Shown: positions 19,769-28,108 of the stretch, in pieces
Position numbering within the stretch: position 1 is the stretch's first letter
Layout of the letters: every line of letters starts with the position of its first letter
Source: Candidatus Rokuibacteriota bacterium
GTDB taxonomy: Bacteria > Methylomirabilota > Methylomirabilia > Rokubacteriales > CSP1-6
Assembly: GCA_003221515.1 (NCBI GenBank)
Contig: QHSI01000015.1
Coordinates: forward strand, 1 to 64,000
Direction: 5' to 3'
Length of the DNA: 64,000 nucleotides
Position numbers and translations under genes: made by a program
Notes under the pieces: generated by a model
The model's input: the letters and a program-made list of their open reading frames with translations, nothing else
Told to the model about the DNA's origin: nothing
The model's database searches: none

Positions 19769-21679
19769 ATGTTCAAGCACATCTGCGTGCCGGTGGACAA
19801 CTCGGAGTATTCGAACCGGGCGATCGACCTGGCGGTCGAGCTGGGTCGGCCGGGCGGGGCGAAGCTGACCGGCGTCCACGTGTACGCCGCGCGGCTGCAC
19901 GATTACCGGTTCAAGCAGATGGAGTACACGCTGCCCGAGGAATACAAGGACGAGAACGAGCTCGAGCGCCAGCGGAAGATCCACGACTCGCTGATCGCCA
20001 TGGGGCTCCAGCTCATCTCCGAGTCGTACCTGGACGTGATGGCGCGCAAGGCCGGCGCGGCCGGGCTCGCCTTCGAGTCCAAGATGATCGACGGCAAGCA
20101 CTACAAGGTGCTCATCGACGACTGCCTCGCCGCCGACTACGACCTGGTGGTCATGGGCGCCCTGGGGATGGGCGCGGTCAAGGACAGCCAGCTCGGCTCG
20201 GTCACCGAGCGGTTCGTCCGCCGCGTGTCGCGCGACACGCTCATCGTCCGCAACACCGACGCGTTGAAGGACCAGCAGGGGCCGATCGTCGTGTGCCTCG
20301 ACGGCTCGCCGCAGTCCTTCAACGGCCTCCAGCTCGGCGTCGGAATGGCGAAGGCGCTCGGCCGGCCGCTGCAGGCGGTGGCGGTCTACGACCCGTACCT
20401 CCACTACGCGATGTTCAACGGCATCGTCGGCGTGCTGAGCGAGAAGGCATCGAAGATCTTCCGCTTCAAGGAGCAGGAGCAGCTGCACGAGGAGATCATC
20501 GACACCGGATTGGCCAAGATCTACCAGTCGCACCTGGAGATCGGCCGCAAGCTCGCCGCCGACTCCGGCGTCGAGCTGGCCATCACGCTCCTCGACGGCA
20601 AGTGCTTCGAGAAGATCCTGACGTTCGTGCGCAAGGAGCATCCCTGGCTCCTCATCCTGGGGCGGGTGGGCGTGCACTCGGACGAGAACGAAGTCGATCT
20701 CGGCTCCAACACCGAGAACCTCCTGCGGCTGGCCCCGTGCAACGTGCTGCTGACCGGCGGCAAGTTCTATCCGCCGCTCGACGTGAAGGCCGAGGAGATC
20801 ATCTCCTGGACCGAAGAGGCCGAGGCCCGGATGGAGCGGGTGCCGCTGCAGGTGAAGGGCGTGGCGCGCACGGCGCTGCTGCGGTACGCGATCGAGCAGG
20901 GGCACACCGTCATCACCAACAAGGTCATCGACGAGGCGATGGCGATCTTCATGCCGACCCGCCTGGCCGAGCGCATGCAGATCCTCGCCGAGGACGTCGC
21001 GGTCGCGAAGCTGCGGGCCGAGTCCCAGCCGGCGACGGCCATCTGCTCCATCTGCGGCTACACGGTCAAAGGCCCGAACCCGGTCGTCACGTGCCCGGTC
21101 TGTCGCGCCGGCGCCGACAAGTTCCAGGTCATCTCGAAGGAGACGGTCGAGGCGATCGCCGCTCAGGAAGGCGGGATCGAGGAAGAAGAGTCGATGCCCG
21201 GTGTCCAGGTGAAATGGTCGGCCGACGCGCGCGACGCCCTGCGCGAGGTGACCGACGCGTACCTTCGCCGGCGGGCCAAGGCCCGGATCGAGAAGTACGC
21301 GCGTTCGCGCCGGATCCCGGTCATCACCTGCCAGCTGGCGCTGCCGATGATCGAAGAGACCGTCGGGCGCGACAAGCTCGGCGCGGGCTGGGATACACTC
21401 CTGGCCAAGACCAAGTTCGAGCCCGCCGAGATGCCGAGCGCCCCCGCGCCGGCCGGCGGCGGCCCGGGCTTCGGCTGGACGGACGAGGCCACGGCGCGCC
21501 TGAACCGCGTGCCCGCTGGGTTCATGCGCGATATGACGCGCGAGGAAGTCGAGCGGGTGGCGGGCGCTAAAGGTGTCACGACCATCGACCTGGCGGTTTG
21601 CGAAGAAGGCATCGGGCATGCCCGCGAGACGATGAACGAGGTCATCGCGGGGTACGTGTCGAACAAAAAACCGCGATAG
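19769..21679 (+). CDS. fusion: two universal-stress domains, PCP_red, rubredoxin-like zinc ribbon, two more PCP_red
   Basis: A 636-residue protein. Residues 1-165 and about 170-330 are two Usp domains; the first keeps the opening FKHICVPVDNSEYS and a glycine-rich nucleotide loop, GALGMGAVKDSQLGS. Residues about 345-392 form a small helical domain like the C terminus of protochlorophyllide reductase subunit B (PCP_red). Next is a CxxC-x12-CxxC ribbon (Cys426, 429, 442, 445), then two further PCP_red-like units (about 482-535 and 568-620). The ATG at 19769 has a purine-rich GAGGGGGA before it. Function is unknown; a nucleotide-sensing scaffold for a redox or tetrapyrrole process is an inference. 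Confidence 0.88.
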   Translation: MFKHICVPVDNSEYSNRAIDLAVELGRPGGAKLTGVHVYAARLHDYRFKQMEYTLPEEYKDENELERQRKIHDSLIAMGLQLISESYLDVMARKAGAAGLAFESKMIDGKHYKVLIDDCLAADYDLVVMGALGMGAVKDSQLGSVTERFVRRVSRDTLIVRNTDALKDQQGPIVVCLDGSPQSFNGLQLGVGMAKALGRPLQAVAVYDPYLHYAMFNGIVGVLSEKASKIFRFKEQEQLHEEIIDTGLAKIYQSHLEIGRKLAADSGVELAITLLDGKCFEKILTFVRKEHPWLLILGRVGVHSDENEVDLGSNTENLLRLAPCNVLLTGGKFYPPLDVKAEEIISWTEEAEARMERVPLQVKGVARTALLRYAIEQGHTVITNKVIDEAMAIFMPTRLAERMQILAEDVAVAKLRAESQPATAICSICGYTVKGPNPVVTCPVCRAGADKFQVISKETVEAIAAQEGGIEEEESMPGVQVKWSADARDALREVTDAYLRRRAKARIEKYARSRRIPVITCQLALPMIEETVGRDKLGAGWDTLLAKTKFEPAEMPSAPAPAGGGPGFGWTDEATARLNRVPAGFMRDMTREEVERVAGAKGVTTIDLAVCEEGIGHARETMNEVIAGYVSNKKPR

Positions 21680-21812
21680 GCGCGGGAGAGGGGGCGGGGG
21701 GCCTCCCGGAATCCGACTGCCGCTCCGCGCAGCGGGCCAATTTACATGCGCTTGATCAGGACGACGCTGACTACACGGATTCCGGGAGGCCCCGCGCCCC
21801 CTCTCCCGCGCC
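21679..21812 (+). repeat. large inverted repeat between the Usp fusion and the radical SAM gene
   Basis: The left arm 21679-21715 and right arm 21776-21812 are 37 bases each and complementary at 36 positions. The 60-base loop (21716-21775) contains its own small hairpin CCGCT/AGCGG. The arms begin at the last base of the preceding stop codon. It could act as a bidirectional terminator or processing site, or be a MITE-like insertion. No target duplication is obvious. Confidence 0.9.
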
Positions 21813-21863
21813 TCCATGGATCCCGACGACTGAGCCCCGCGTGCCTTCACCCACGTCTTACAC

Positions 21864-23366
21864 GTGACTGATCCAGCGTCCGATCACATCGCTGCTCGCA
21901 CCGGCGTCCCGACTTCGGCGGCTGCCGCGCCGCCTTCAGCGTCGGCGAGCGCGCAATCGTCGGCGTCGCCCGGCGCGCAATCATCGGCCGCGCCGGCGGG
22001 CGCCGTGAATCCGTATACGGCGTATAGCGTGTCGTGGAATTTGACTCAGCGCTGCAATCTCGAGTGCGCGCACTGCTACATGTCGGCGTTTGCTGGGGCC
22101 GATACGCGGGGGGAGCTCGGGACCGACGAGTGCCGGCGGGTGATGGACGAGATTGCGCGGGTCAATCCGCACGTGTTCTTGATCCTGACGGGCGGCGAGC
22201 CACTGTTGCGGAAGGACATTTGGGACGTGGCGGCGTACGCTGCCGAGAAGCGGTTCACGACCGTGTTCGGAACGAACGGCCTCCTGCTGCGTGAGAAGGA
22301 AGCCGCCTGTATGCGCGAGCACGGTGTGCTCGGCGCTTCGATCAGTCTGGATTCGACCGACCGTGTGAAGCACGACGCGTTCCGCCATCTGGCCGGCGCC
22401 TGGGACGGAGCGGTGCGGGCGACCCGCGTGCTGACCGACGCCGGCCTCGATTTCTCCCTGCACATGTCGGTGACCGACTGGAACGTCGCCGAGGTCCCCG
22501 CGATGATCGACCTCGCGAAGGAGCTCGGCGCCAAGGTGCTGAACTTCTTCTTCCTGGTGCGGACCGGTCGCGGTCGAGACCTCACCGACATCGACGCCGC
22601 CGCGTACGAACGCATCCTGACGTACCTGGCGCGCACGCAGGGTGTCGGCACGGAACCGCCGTCGTTCGTGAAGCGGATGCTCGGGATGGGCGGCGGCGCG
22701 TCGGAGAAATTCGAGGACCCGTGGTCGCTGCCGGTCGGGCGCGCCGACGGGCTGCTGATCCGCGCCAAGTGCGCGCCGCACTTCCGGCGCGTCCTCTACC
22801 AGATGAACCCGTCCTCTCCGCTCCTCATGAACTACGCCCACGGCTCGTGTCCGGCCGGGAAGTACTATTGTCGAATCACGCCCGAGGGCGACGTCACGCC
22901 GTGCCCGTATATGCCGGTGTCGGCGGGGAACCTGCGCGAACGGTCCTTCGACGATCTGTGGCGCGGCGCGCCGGTGTTCGACGACCTGCGCGACCCCAAG
23001 CTCGGTGGACGCTGCGGCGCCTGCGAGTTCTCGAAGCTCTGCGGCGGCTGCCGCTGCCGCGCCTACGCGACCCACGGCGACTACCTGGCGGAGGATCCCG
23101 CGTGCGGCTATCAGCCGGGCGCGCACGGCGGCCGGCTGATCGACGTGCCGGCGTCGCTCACGTTCGGGCTGCCGCCCGACTATCAGTTGGAGTGGGCCGA
23201 GGACGCGCGCGAGCGGCTGCACGCGATTCCCTCGTTCGCGCGCGGGATGGTGGTGAAGGCCGTCGAGGTGTACGCGCGTGGCCGCGGCGAGACCGTCATC
23301 ACGAAGGAGCTCCTCGCCGACGTCCGCTCCAAGTGGGGCGGCCGCTTCCGGCCGTCGTCGCCATGA
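21864..23366 (+). CDS. radical SAM/SPASM protein with C-terminal PCP_red domain
   Basis: A 500-residue enzyme. The first 48 residues are Ala/Ser/Pro low complexity. The radical SAM cluster site is Cys64-x3-Cys68-x2-Cys71 (CNLECAHCY), with a GGEP-type SAM loop following (TGGEPLL). A SPASM-type Cys-rich region (CPAG, CRITPEGDVTPCPY, CGACEF, CGGCRC) binds extra Fe-S clusters. Residues about 432-485 form a PCP_red unit like those in the preceding gene. It resembles the NirJ/AhbC/AhbD branch of tetrapyrrole-modifying enzymes, but the substrate is unknown. The GTG start at 21864 is uncertain. Confidence 0.88.
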   Translation: MTDPASDHIAARTGVPTSAAAAPPSASASAQSSASPGAQSSAAPAGAVNPYTAYSVSWNLTQRCNLECAHCYMSAFAGADTRGELGTDECRRVMDEIARVNPHVFLILTGGEPLLRKDIWDVAAYAAEKRFTTVFGTNGLLLREKEAACMREHGVLGASISLDSTDRVKHDAFRHLAGAWDGAVRATRVLTDAGLDFSLHMSVTDWNVAEVPAMIDLAKELGAKVLNFFFLVRTGRGRDLTDIDAAAYERILTYLARTQGVGTEPPSFVKRMLGMGGGASEKFEDPWSLPVGRADGLLIRAKCAPHFRRVLYQMNPSSPLLMNYAHGSCPAGKYYCRITPEGDVTPCPYMPVSAGNLRERSFDDLWRGAPVFDDLRDPKLGGRCGACEFSKLCGGCRCRAYATHGDYLAEDPACGYQPGAHGGRLIDVPASLTFGLPPDYQLEWAEDARERLHAIPSFARGMVVKAVEVYARGRGETVITKELLADVRSKWGGRFRPSSP

Positions 23367-23791
23367 TGGACAGATTTCGGCTCGCCGCCCACGCGTACCG
23401 GACCTACGGCGTGATCTACTGGATCGGCGGCTTCTATCTCATCTGGCACGGAGTCGGGGTCCGAGGCGGTCGCACCGCGGACTCGGGCGTCGTCTGGATC
23501 GTGCTGGGGCTCGTCTTCATCGTGGTCATCCCGTATCTCCTCGCCCAGCGCCGCGCGTGGTTCGAGCGCTGGATCGTTTCGCGCCGCGATTTCGCCCGCA
23601 TCCTCGTCGCGTTCATGGCCTGGCGAGCCTGGCATGTCCTGAAGGTCGTGATTCGCCCGGAGACCGCGCGCGTGTCCGCGCCCTGGGGGGGTGAGATCAC
23701 CTTCCGCGTCGGCGCCTGTGTGTTCCTGATCGTGACCGTGGCCGCGTTGCTGGTGATCGCTCGGGCGGCCTGGGCGACGGAAGCCGCATGA
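23363..23791 (+). CDS. small polytopic membrane protein
   Basis: A 142-residue protein with hydrophobic segments at about 15-32, 42-60, 78-95 and 115-137 and basic residues between them. The ATG at 23363 overlaps the radical SAM stop, and the gene's stop overlaps the Mrp-like gene. It is therefore an integral member of the Usp/PCP_red-radical SAM-Mrp unit. I do not recognise the family. Conserved-looking Trp/Arg patches (WRAWHVLKV) could mark an interaction surface. Confidence 0.8.
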   Translation: MMDRFRLAAHAYRTYGVIYWIGGFYLIWHGVGVRGGRTADSGVVWIVLGLVFIVVIPYLLAQRRAWFERWIVSRRDFARILVAFMAWRAWHVLKVVIRPETARVSAPWGGEITFRVGACVFLIVTVAALLVIARAAWATEAA

Positions 23792-24645
23792 AGCGATACC
23801 GGGACATCGCCGGTGACGGTGGCTCCAACATCGTGGGCCAGGTCGAGGCCCAGCTCGGCAAGCTCCGGCAGCGCCTCGCCTCCGTCGGCGCGGTCGTCGC
23901 CGTGGTCTCCGGCAAGGGCGGCGTGGGCAAGTCGACGCTCGCCGCGAACCTCGCCTGCTGCCTGGCGCTCGACGGCTCCCGCGTGGGCGTCCTCGACGCG
24001 GATCTCAACGGCCCGACGCAGGCCAAGGTGCTGGGGGTCCGCGGCCGGCGGCTGGTCGTGACCGACGAGGGCGTCGAGCCGCCGCGCGGCGCGCTCGGAG
24101 TCAAGGTCATGTCGATGGACCTGCTGCTGGCCGCGGACGCCACGCCCCTCACGTGGGACGCGCCCGTCCAGGACGAGGCCCACACCTGGCGCGGGACCGT
24201 CGAAGCGAACGCGATCCGTGAGTTCCTGGCCGACACGAACTGGGGCACGCTGGACGCGCTCGTCCTCGACCTGCCGCCGGGCACCGACCGGCTTCTGACG
24301 ATCGCCTCGCTGGTGCCGACGCTCGGTATCGTCATCGTGACGATCCCGTCCGACGTGTCCCACCTGGTCGTGCGGAAGTCGATCACGGTGGCCGCGCAGA
24401 CGAAGTCCCCGGTTCTCGGACTCGTCGAGAACATGGCCGGACTCTTCCCGGGCCCCGACGCGGCGAAGCTCGCCGCGGACGGCGGGATCCCGTACCTCGG
24501 GAGCGTGCCGTTCGATCGCGAGCTCGCCGTCTCCGCCGATCGGGGAGAGCCGCTGGTCGCCACGGCGCCGGAGCGTGAGTCGGCGCGCGCGCTGCAGCTC
24601 ATCGCGCGCGCGATTCGCGCCGCGCTGGCGCCGCGCGCGGTGTGA
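23788..24645 (+). CDS. Mrp/NBP35-like P-loop ATPase lacking the CxxC cluster motif
   Basis: A 285-residue ATPase of the ParA/MinD superfamily. The deviant Walker A SGKGGVGKST lies at 41-50; VLDADLNGP and LPPGTDRLLTIA complete the Mrp-type nucleotide site. Mrp proteins carry or deliver Fe-S clusters, normally through a C-terminal CPxC. Here the corresponding loop reads ENMAGLFPGPDAAKL with no Cys. It may be a non-cluster-carrying paralogue dedicated to its operon partners. The ATG at 23788 overlaps the previous stop. Confidence 0.9.
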   Translation: MKRYRDIAGDGGSNIVGQVEAQLGKLRQRLASVGAVVAVVSGKGGVGKSTLAANLACCLALDGSRVGVLDADLNGPTQAKVLGVRGRRLVVTDEGVEPPRGALGVKVMSMDLLLAADATPLTWDAPVQDEAHTWRGTVEANAIREFLADTNWGTLDALVLDLPPGTDRLLTIASLVPTLGIVIVTIPSDVSHLVVRKSITVAAQTKSPVLGLVENMAGLFPGPDAAKLAADGGIPYLGSVPFDRELAVSADRGEPLVATAPERESARALQLIARAIRAALAPRAV

Positions 24646-24850
24646 GCTACACTCCGCGGTTCTGCCGGTGGTGCGGCCGACGGCTGGCGAGCGTGCGTGT
24701 CGAAGGCCACCGCCGGGAGCGCGAGGGTCCGTCCCCGCGACGACGTGCCCGACGCGCGATGGTTCGATCGGCGTGCGTCCCGCTACGGGAGGTCGCGTTC
24801 CCCTCGATGCGGCGGCTGCTGCGCGACTATCTCGAGAGGCGAACGGGTCG
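24642..24850 (+). pseudogene. NUDIX hydrolase remnant with its catalytic centre deleted
   Basis: The GTG overlapping the Mrp stop opens with the zinc-ribbon N terminus of an ADP-ribose/NADH-type NUDIX protein (RFCRWCGRRLASVRVEGHRRE). After about 27 codons the frame loses similarity. A second frame then supplies a typical NUDIX C-terminal phrase (DDVPDARWFDRRA), and one base later a third stretch gives PLREVAFPSMRRLLRDYL. The whole Nudix box (around 95 codons) is missing and a one-base slip follows. The right limit is approximate. Confidence 0.7.
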
Positions 24851-24861
24851 AGTCGCCCTGC

Positions 24862-25569
24862 TCAGCGGCAAGCGACTCGCGGATCCGGCGTGTACCCGGC
24901 GACCTTGTAGGTCAGCACGAAGTCGTCGGCCCAGGCCTTGGGCTTCATGGCGCCGAGCTTGGCATCACCGTCCCAGGCCAGGACGTGGGCGCCGCCCGCC
25001 AGTTGTCCGATGTTGGCACGGCCGCGCAGGTAATCGACGGCCAGCGCCTTCGGAACGAACGTGGCGGCCGTCTCGAAGACCGGCGGCTGCCCGGCCGGCG
25101 GCTCGATCTTCAGCCAGCTCACGATCACCGTGAACCCGTCGACCGTCGGCTCGTTCATCAGGTCGTCCGTCGCCATCGACCGAAGCAGGTGCGGCACGTA
25201 GCGGGAGAACATCGAGGACACCCGGTCCTGCACCGCCAGCCGCGAGAACTCAGGGCTCGGATGCTGGTCGACCACCACGTTGAGCGAGAGGTAGCGAGTA
25301 TCGCCGTCCAGGTGCTTGGGCTTGTAGAAGCCGATACCCTCTGTCTTCACGTCGATCCAGGGCATGCAGTGATAGACCTTCGCGTTGAGGCTCTTGAGGG
25401 TCCCTTGATACCGCTGGCCGAGCATCTTTCCCCGGTCGGAGGTATATCGGTCGATCTCGAGGACCCGATCGGCCGGCGGCTCGGCGGCCGCCGCGCCGCC
25501 GGCGCCGAGCATGAGCACCGCCGCGACCACGAGACCCGGGAACGCTCGCCCGCGAGTGTTAGTTTTCAT
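24862..25569 (-). CDS. exported protein of unknown function
   Basis: A 235-residue protein with a signal peptide (basic MKTNTRGR, hydrophobic core, AAAA before EPP). The mature part is mixed alpha/beta with no motif I recognise. Single Cys residues occur in VYHCMPWIDV and at the very end (RVACR). The ATG at 25569 gives the signal peptide directly; an ATG at 25605 would add 12 residues. Nothing in the neighbourhood points to a function. Codon and amino-acid usage look like a genuine gene. Confidence 0.72.
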   Translation of the reverse strand: MKTNTRGRAFPGLVVAAVLMLGAGGAAAAEPPADRVLEIDRYTSDRGKMLGQRYQGTLKSLNAKVYHCMPWIDVKTEGIGFYKPKHLDGDTRYLSLNVVVDQHPSPEFSRLAVQDRVSSMFSRYVPHLLRSMATDDLMNEPTVDGFTVIVSWLKIEPPAGQPPVFETAATFVPKALAVDYLRGRANIGQLAGGAHVLAWDGDAKLGAMKPKAWADDFVLTYKVAGYTPDPRVACR

Positions 25570-25718
25570 GCCGGATTGACTCAGCATGCGCCGTGCCAAC
25601 GACATCCCCTATAGATCACCGAGACTCAGCCTGCCTGCAGGCCGCCCGACAGGGTCAAACTGACGTGGCGTGACATCCGGATCGACACTCCACGGCACCT
25701 CGATTCGACGAGAGTCGA

Positions 25719-25838
25719 CTACCGCTCGAGGATCTGCTCCTGGCTCACTGTGACCGGCCGCCCGAACCAGTTCTGCTGGCGCGCCAGCGCGATGTCTTCG
25801 CGCGTCACCGTCGCGGCCTTGCCCTCGCGGTTCTTCAT
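25719..25838 (-). CDS. possible 39-residue protein
   Basis: Downstream of a good minus-strand promoter, one frame encodes a short well-balanced peptide (starting MKNREGKAATVTRED and ending EQILER). No strong ribosome-binding site precedes its ATG. A GGGAGG at the right distance instead serves an ATG at 25863 in another frame whose product looks like random high-GC translation. A non-ATG start upstream in the same frame is possible. The surrounding gap (25606-25974) holds no other gene that I can see. Confidence 0.35.
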   Translation of the reverse strand: MKNREGKAATVTREDIALARQQNWFGRPVTVSQEQILER

Positions 25839-25893
25839 GTAAACGCCAGTGTTTCCGCTGCATGACAGGCCTCCCGGAAAATCGCGATGGCCC

Positions 25894-25922
25894 ATGCTAC
25901 AGTCGGGCAGGAGGTTGGTCAA
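25894..25922 (-). promoter_or_regulatory. sigma-70-like promoter on the minus strand
   Basis: TTGACC (25917-25922) and TAGCAT (25894-25899) are separated by 17 bases. The start would fall near 25887, reading toward the small frame at 25838 and perhaps the exported protein beyond it. The -10 is identical to that proposed for ftsH. Confidence 0.45.
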
Positions 25923-25974
25923 CGGCCGTTCGTGCTAGACTCGCTCATATAGCGTCGAGGAGACTGACCGCCGA

Positions 25975-26862
25975 ATGGACGTCCTGACAATCCAATCACG
26001 TCCCGAGGGTCTTCGCCGACCGATCTTGATCATGGCATTCGGTGGCTGGAACGACGCCGCCGAGTCGGCGACGACGGCCGCGCGATACCTCGCGACGTCG
26101 TTCCGCGCCGACAAGTTCGCCGAGATCGATCCCGAGGAGTTCTACCACTTCGGGCTCTCGCGCCCCAACGTCCGCTTCAAACCGGGGTCCGAGACTGAGC
26201 GCGAGATCATCTGGCCGGTGACCGAATTCTCGGTCACGCAGTCGTCGGACCTCGCGCGCGACCTCATCGTCGGCGTCGCCATCGAGCCTCACCTTCGTTG
26301 GAAGACGTACTGCCAGGCAGTCGTCGACTTGGCTCGTCGCTGCGAGGTGGCGCTGGTCCTCACGCTGGGCGCCCTCCTCGCGGAGGTGCCGCACACCCGA
26401 CCGGTTCGCCTCGCCGGCAGCGCCTCAGATCCGGAGCTCGCGGTCCGTCTCGGCGTCCGCCCCTCACGGTACGAGGGTCCGACCGGAATCGTCGGCGTCC
26501 TCAACACGATCTGCCGCGAGCAGGGGTTCGCCACGGCGAGCCTGTGGGCCAACGTCCCGCACTACATCTCGGGCATCGAGAACCCCAAGGCGACGCTGGC
26601 GCTCGTCCGACGGGTGCTTCCGCTCTTCGGCGCCACCCTCGACGTCAGCGACCTCGAGGAGGCCGGCAAGCAGTTCGACTCCAATTTGAAAGAGATCGTC
26701 GCCCAGAACGCGAAGATCGCCAACTACATCAAGAAGCTGGAGTCGCGCGACGTCGAAGAGCCCGCGCCCGCCGGGCCAGTCGGCCAGAGCGACCTACCAC
26801 CGGCTTCGGAGCTCGTCGCCGAGATCGAACAGTTCCTCCGCCAGCAGCGCCCGGCGGAGTGA
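25975..26862 (+). CDS. PAC2 family (proteasome-assembly-chaperone-like) protein
   Basis: A 295-residue cytoplasmic protein of the PAC2/DUF75 family. Family features include the N-terminal PILIMAFGGWNDAAESAT, the middle TLGALLAEVPHTRPV and the late GIVGVLNTICREQGF with SLWANVPHYI. In actinobacteria and archaea relatives are linked to proteasomes; here no proteasome genes are visible. The end is charged and helical (SELVAEIEQFLRQQ). Its stop overlaps the next gene (GTGA). Confidence 0.9.
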   Translation: MDVLTIQSRPEGLRRPILIMAFGGWNDAAESATTAARYLATSFRADKFAEIDPEEFYHFGLSRPNVRFKPGSETEREIIWPVTEFSVTQSSDLARDLIVGVAIEPHLRWKTYCQAVVDLARRCEVALVLTLGALLAEVPHTRPVRLAGSASDPELAVRLGVRPSRYEGPTGIVGVLNTICREQGFATASLWANVPHYISGIENPKATLALVRRVLPLFGATLDVSDLEEAGKQFDSNLKEIVAQNAKIANYIKKLESRDVEEPAPAGPVGQSDLPPASELVAEIEQFLRQQRPAE

Positions 26863-27731
26863 GCGAAGGCCGGGCCGGCGCCGTCGCTCTCGCCCTCGTT
26901 CTTCTCACAAGTTCCCCGACCTTCGCCGATCCGGCCAGCGTCACCTGGCATCCGGCCAAGCCCCGGACCGGCGACGTGGCCTGGGTTCACGTCAAGAACG
27001 TCACCGAGGCGGCGACCGTGGAGGGCTCCGTGGACGGCCGCCCCCTCACGTTCTTCCCCTACGGCGGTGGGCACGCGGCGCTGTTCGGTATCGACCTCGA
27101 CGCGAAGCCCGGCCGCTACGCGTGGCGAGTCGGGGTGGTCGAGAAGGGGCAAGAGCCCCAGACCGCGCAGGGGGCTCTGAGGGTCCAGCGGCGGGAGTTT
27201 TCCGTCGAGCGCCTGAGCTTGCCGAAGGGCATGGTGGACCTCGACCCCGAGACCGAGCGGCGCGCCAACGACGAGAGCAAGCGCCTGGCGACGGTCTATC
27301 GGCTGATCACCCCGGAGCGGCTCTGGCGAGGAAAGTTCACGAAGCCGGTGGGAATGGCGGGAGAGGGCACCGGCTTCGGCGCTCGCCGGGTCATCAACGG
27401 CCAGCCGCGCTCACCTCACGGCGGCTCTGACTACTCGGCGCCGCGCGGAACGCCCGTTGTGGCCGCCAACGGCGGTCGAGTCGCCCTCGTAGCCGACTTC
27501 TTCTTCCCGGGCCGGCTGGTCATCGTCGACCACGGCCTGGGTCTCTACACCCTCTACTTCCACCTGGACACGATCGTGGTCGCCGAGGCGCAGCGCGTAG
27601 AGCGCGGCCAACCGCTCGGGACAGTAGGGGCGACGGGCCGAGCCACCGGCCCCCACCTTCACTTCGGAGCCCAGATGCGGGCGGCGCGGGTGGACCCGGC
27701 GACCCTCCTGGGCCTGGGGTTGCTCGACTAG
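26859..27731 (+). CDS. M23-family peptidase (LytM-type) with N-terminal beta domain
   Basis: A 290-residue exported cell-wall endopeptidase. A signal peptide (about 5-24) is followed by a beta-sandwich domain and the M23 zinc domain. Zinc ligands are His187 and Asp191 (PHGGSDYSAP) and the second His of GPHLHFG near 268; HLDT supplies the catalytic His. All active-site residues are present, so it should be active rather than a LytM adaptor. The GTG at 26859 overlaps the PAC2 stop; upstream readings in the same frame are shadows. Confidence 0.93.
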   Translation: MSEGRAGAVALALVLLTSSPTFADPASVTWHPAKPRTGDVAWVHVKNVTEAATVEGSVDGRPLTFFPYGGGHAALFGIDLDAKPGRYAWRVGVVEKGQEPQTAQGALRVQRREFSVERLSLPKGMVDLDPETERRANDESKRLATVYRLITPERLWRGKFTKPVGMAGEGTGFGARRVINGQPRSPHGGSDYSAPRGTPVVAANGGRVALVADFFFPGRLVIVDHGLGLYTLYFHLDTIVVAEAQRVERGQPLGTVGATGRATGPHLHFGAQMRAARVDPATLLGLGLLD

Positions 27732-27964
27732 CGGCGGCGTCGCGCCTTCGCTTTCTTCTTCTTGCCCGGCGCCTTGCCCTTGGCCTTGGCCTTGGCTTTG
27801 GCCTTCGGTTTGGCCTTCTTCCGAGCCTTCGGCTTGGGCTTCGATGCCTTCGGCGCAGGCTTGGCCGCGGGCTTCGGAGGTGCAGCCGGCGCCGCCGGGA
27901 TCGGCGGTGCCATGGGAGCGGGGGTCGGCGTCCAGGGCTCGGGCTCACCGAACATACGTTCCAT
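27728..27964 (-). CDS. lysine/alanine/proline-rich histone-H1-like protein
   Basis: A 78-residue protein with a short acidic/aromatic start (MERMFGEPEPW), a Pro/Ala linker, and a C-terminal half made almost wholly of Lys, Ala, Pro and Arg (AKAKAKAKGK, ending RRRR). This resembles the tails of bacterial H1-like or AlgP-type DNA-binding proteins. The ATG at 27964 has GGAGG upstream; an ATG at 27976 is in frame. It ends tail-to-tail with the M23 gene, overlapping by three bases. Confidence 0.65.
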   Translation of the reverse strand: MERMFGEPEPWTPTPAPMAPPIPAAPAAPPKPAAKPAPKASKPKPKARKKAKPKAKAKAKAKGKAPGKKKKAKARRRR

Positions 27965-28108
27965 CGTCTCCTCCATTTTCCATAGTCGCGCCTCGGCCGG
28001 CAGGGACCCAGCCCCGCGACGGCCTGTTGCGCGCACCACGTGCGGGCGGTCGGTCGGCTCGTGCTTGAATTACCCTGCGGTCGAACGCCTCACCAGCGCA
28101 AGAAGAAA

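Noticed and set aside
25609-25863. 84-codon minus-strand frame with a good ribosome-binding site
   Set aside because: Its product is Arg/Gly/Pro-rich without structure and overlaps a better-balanced frame; kept only as an alternative in the small-gene entry.
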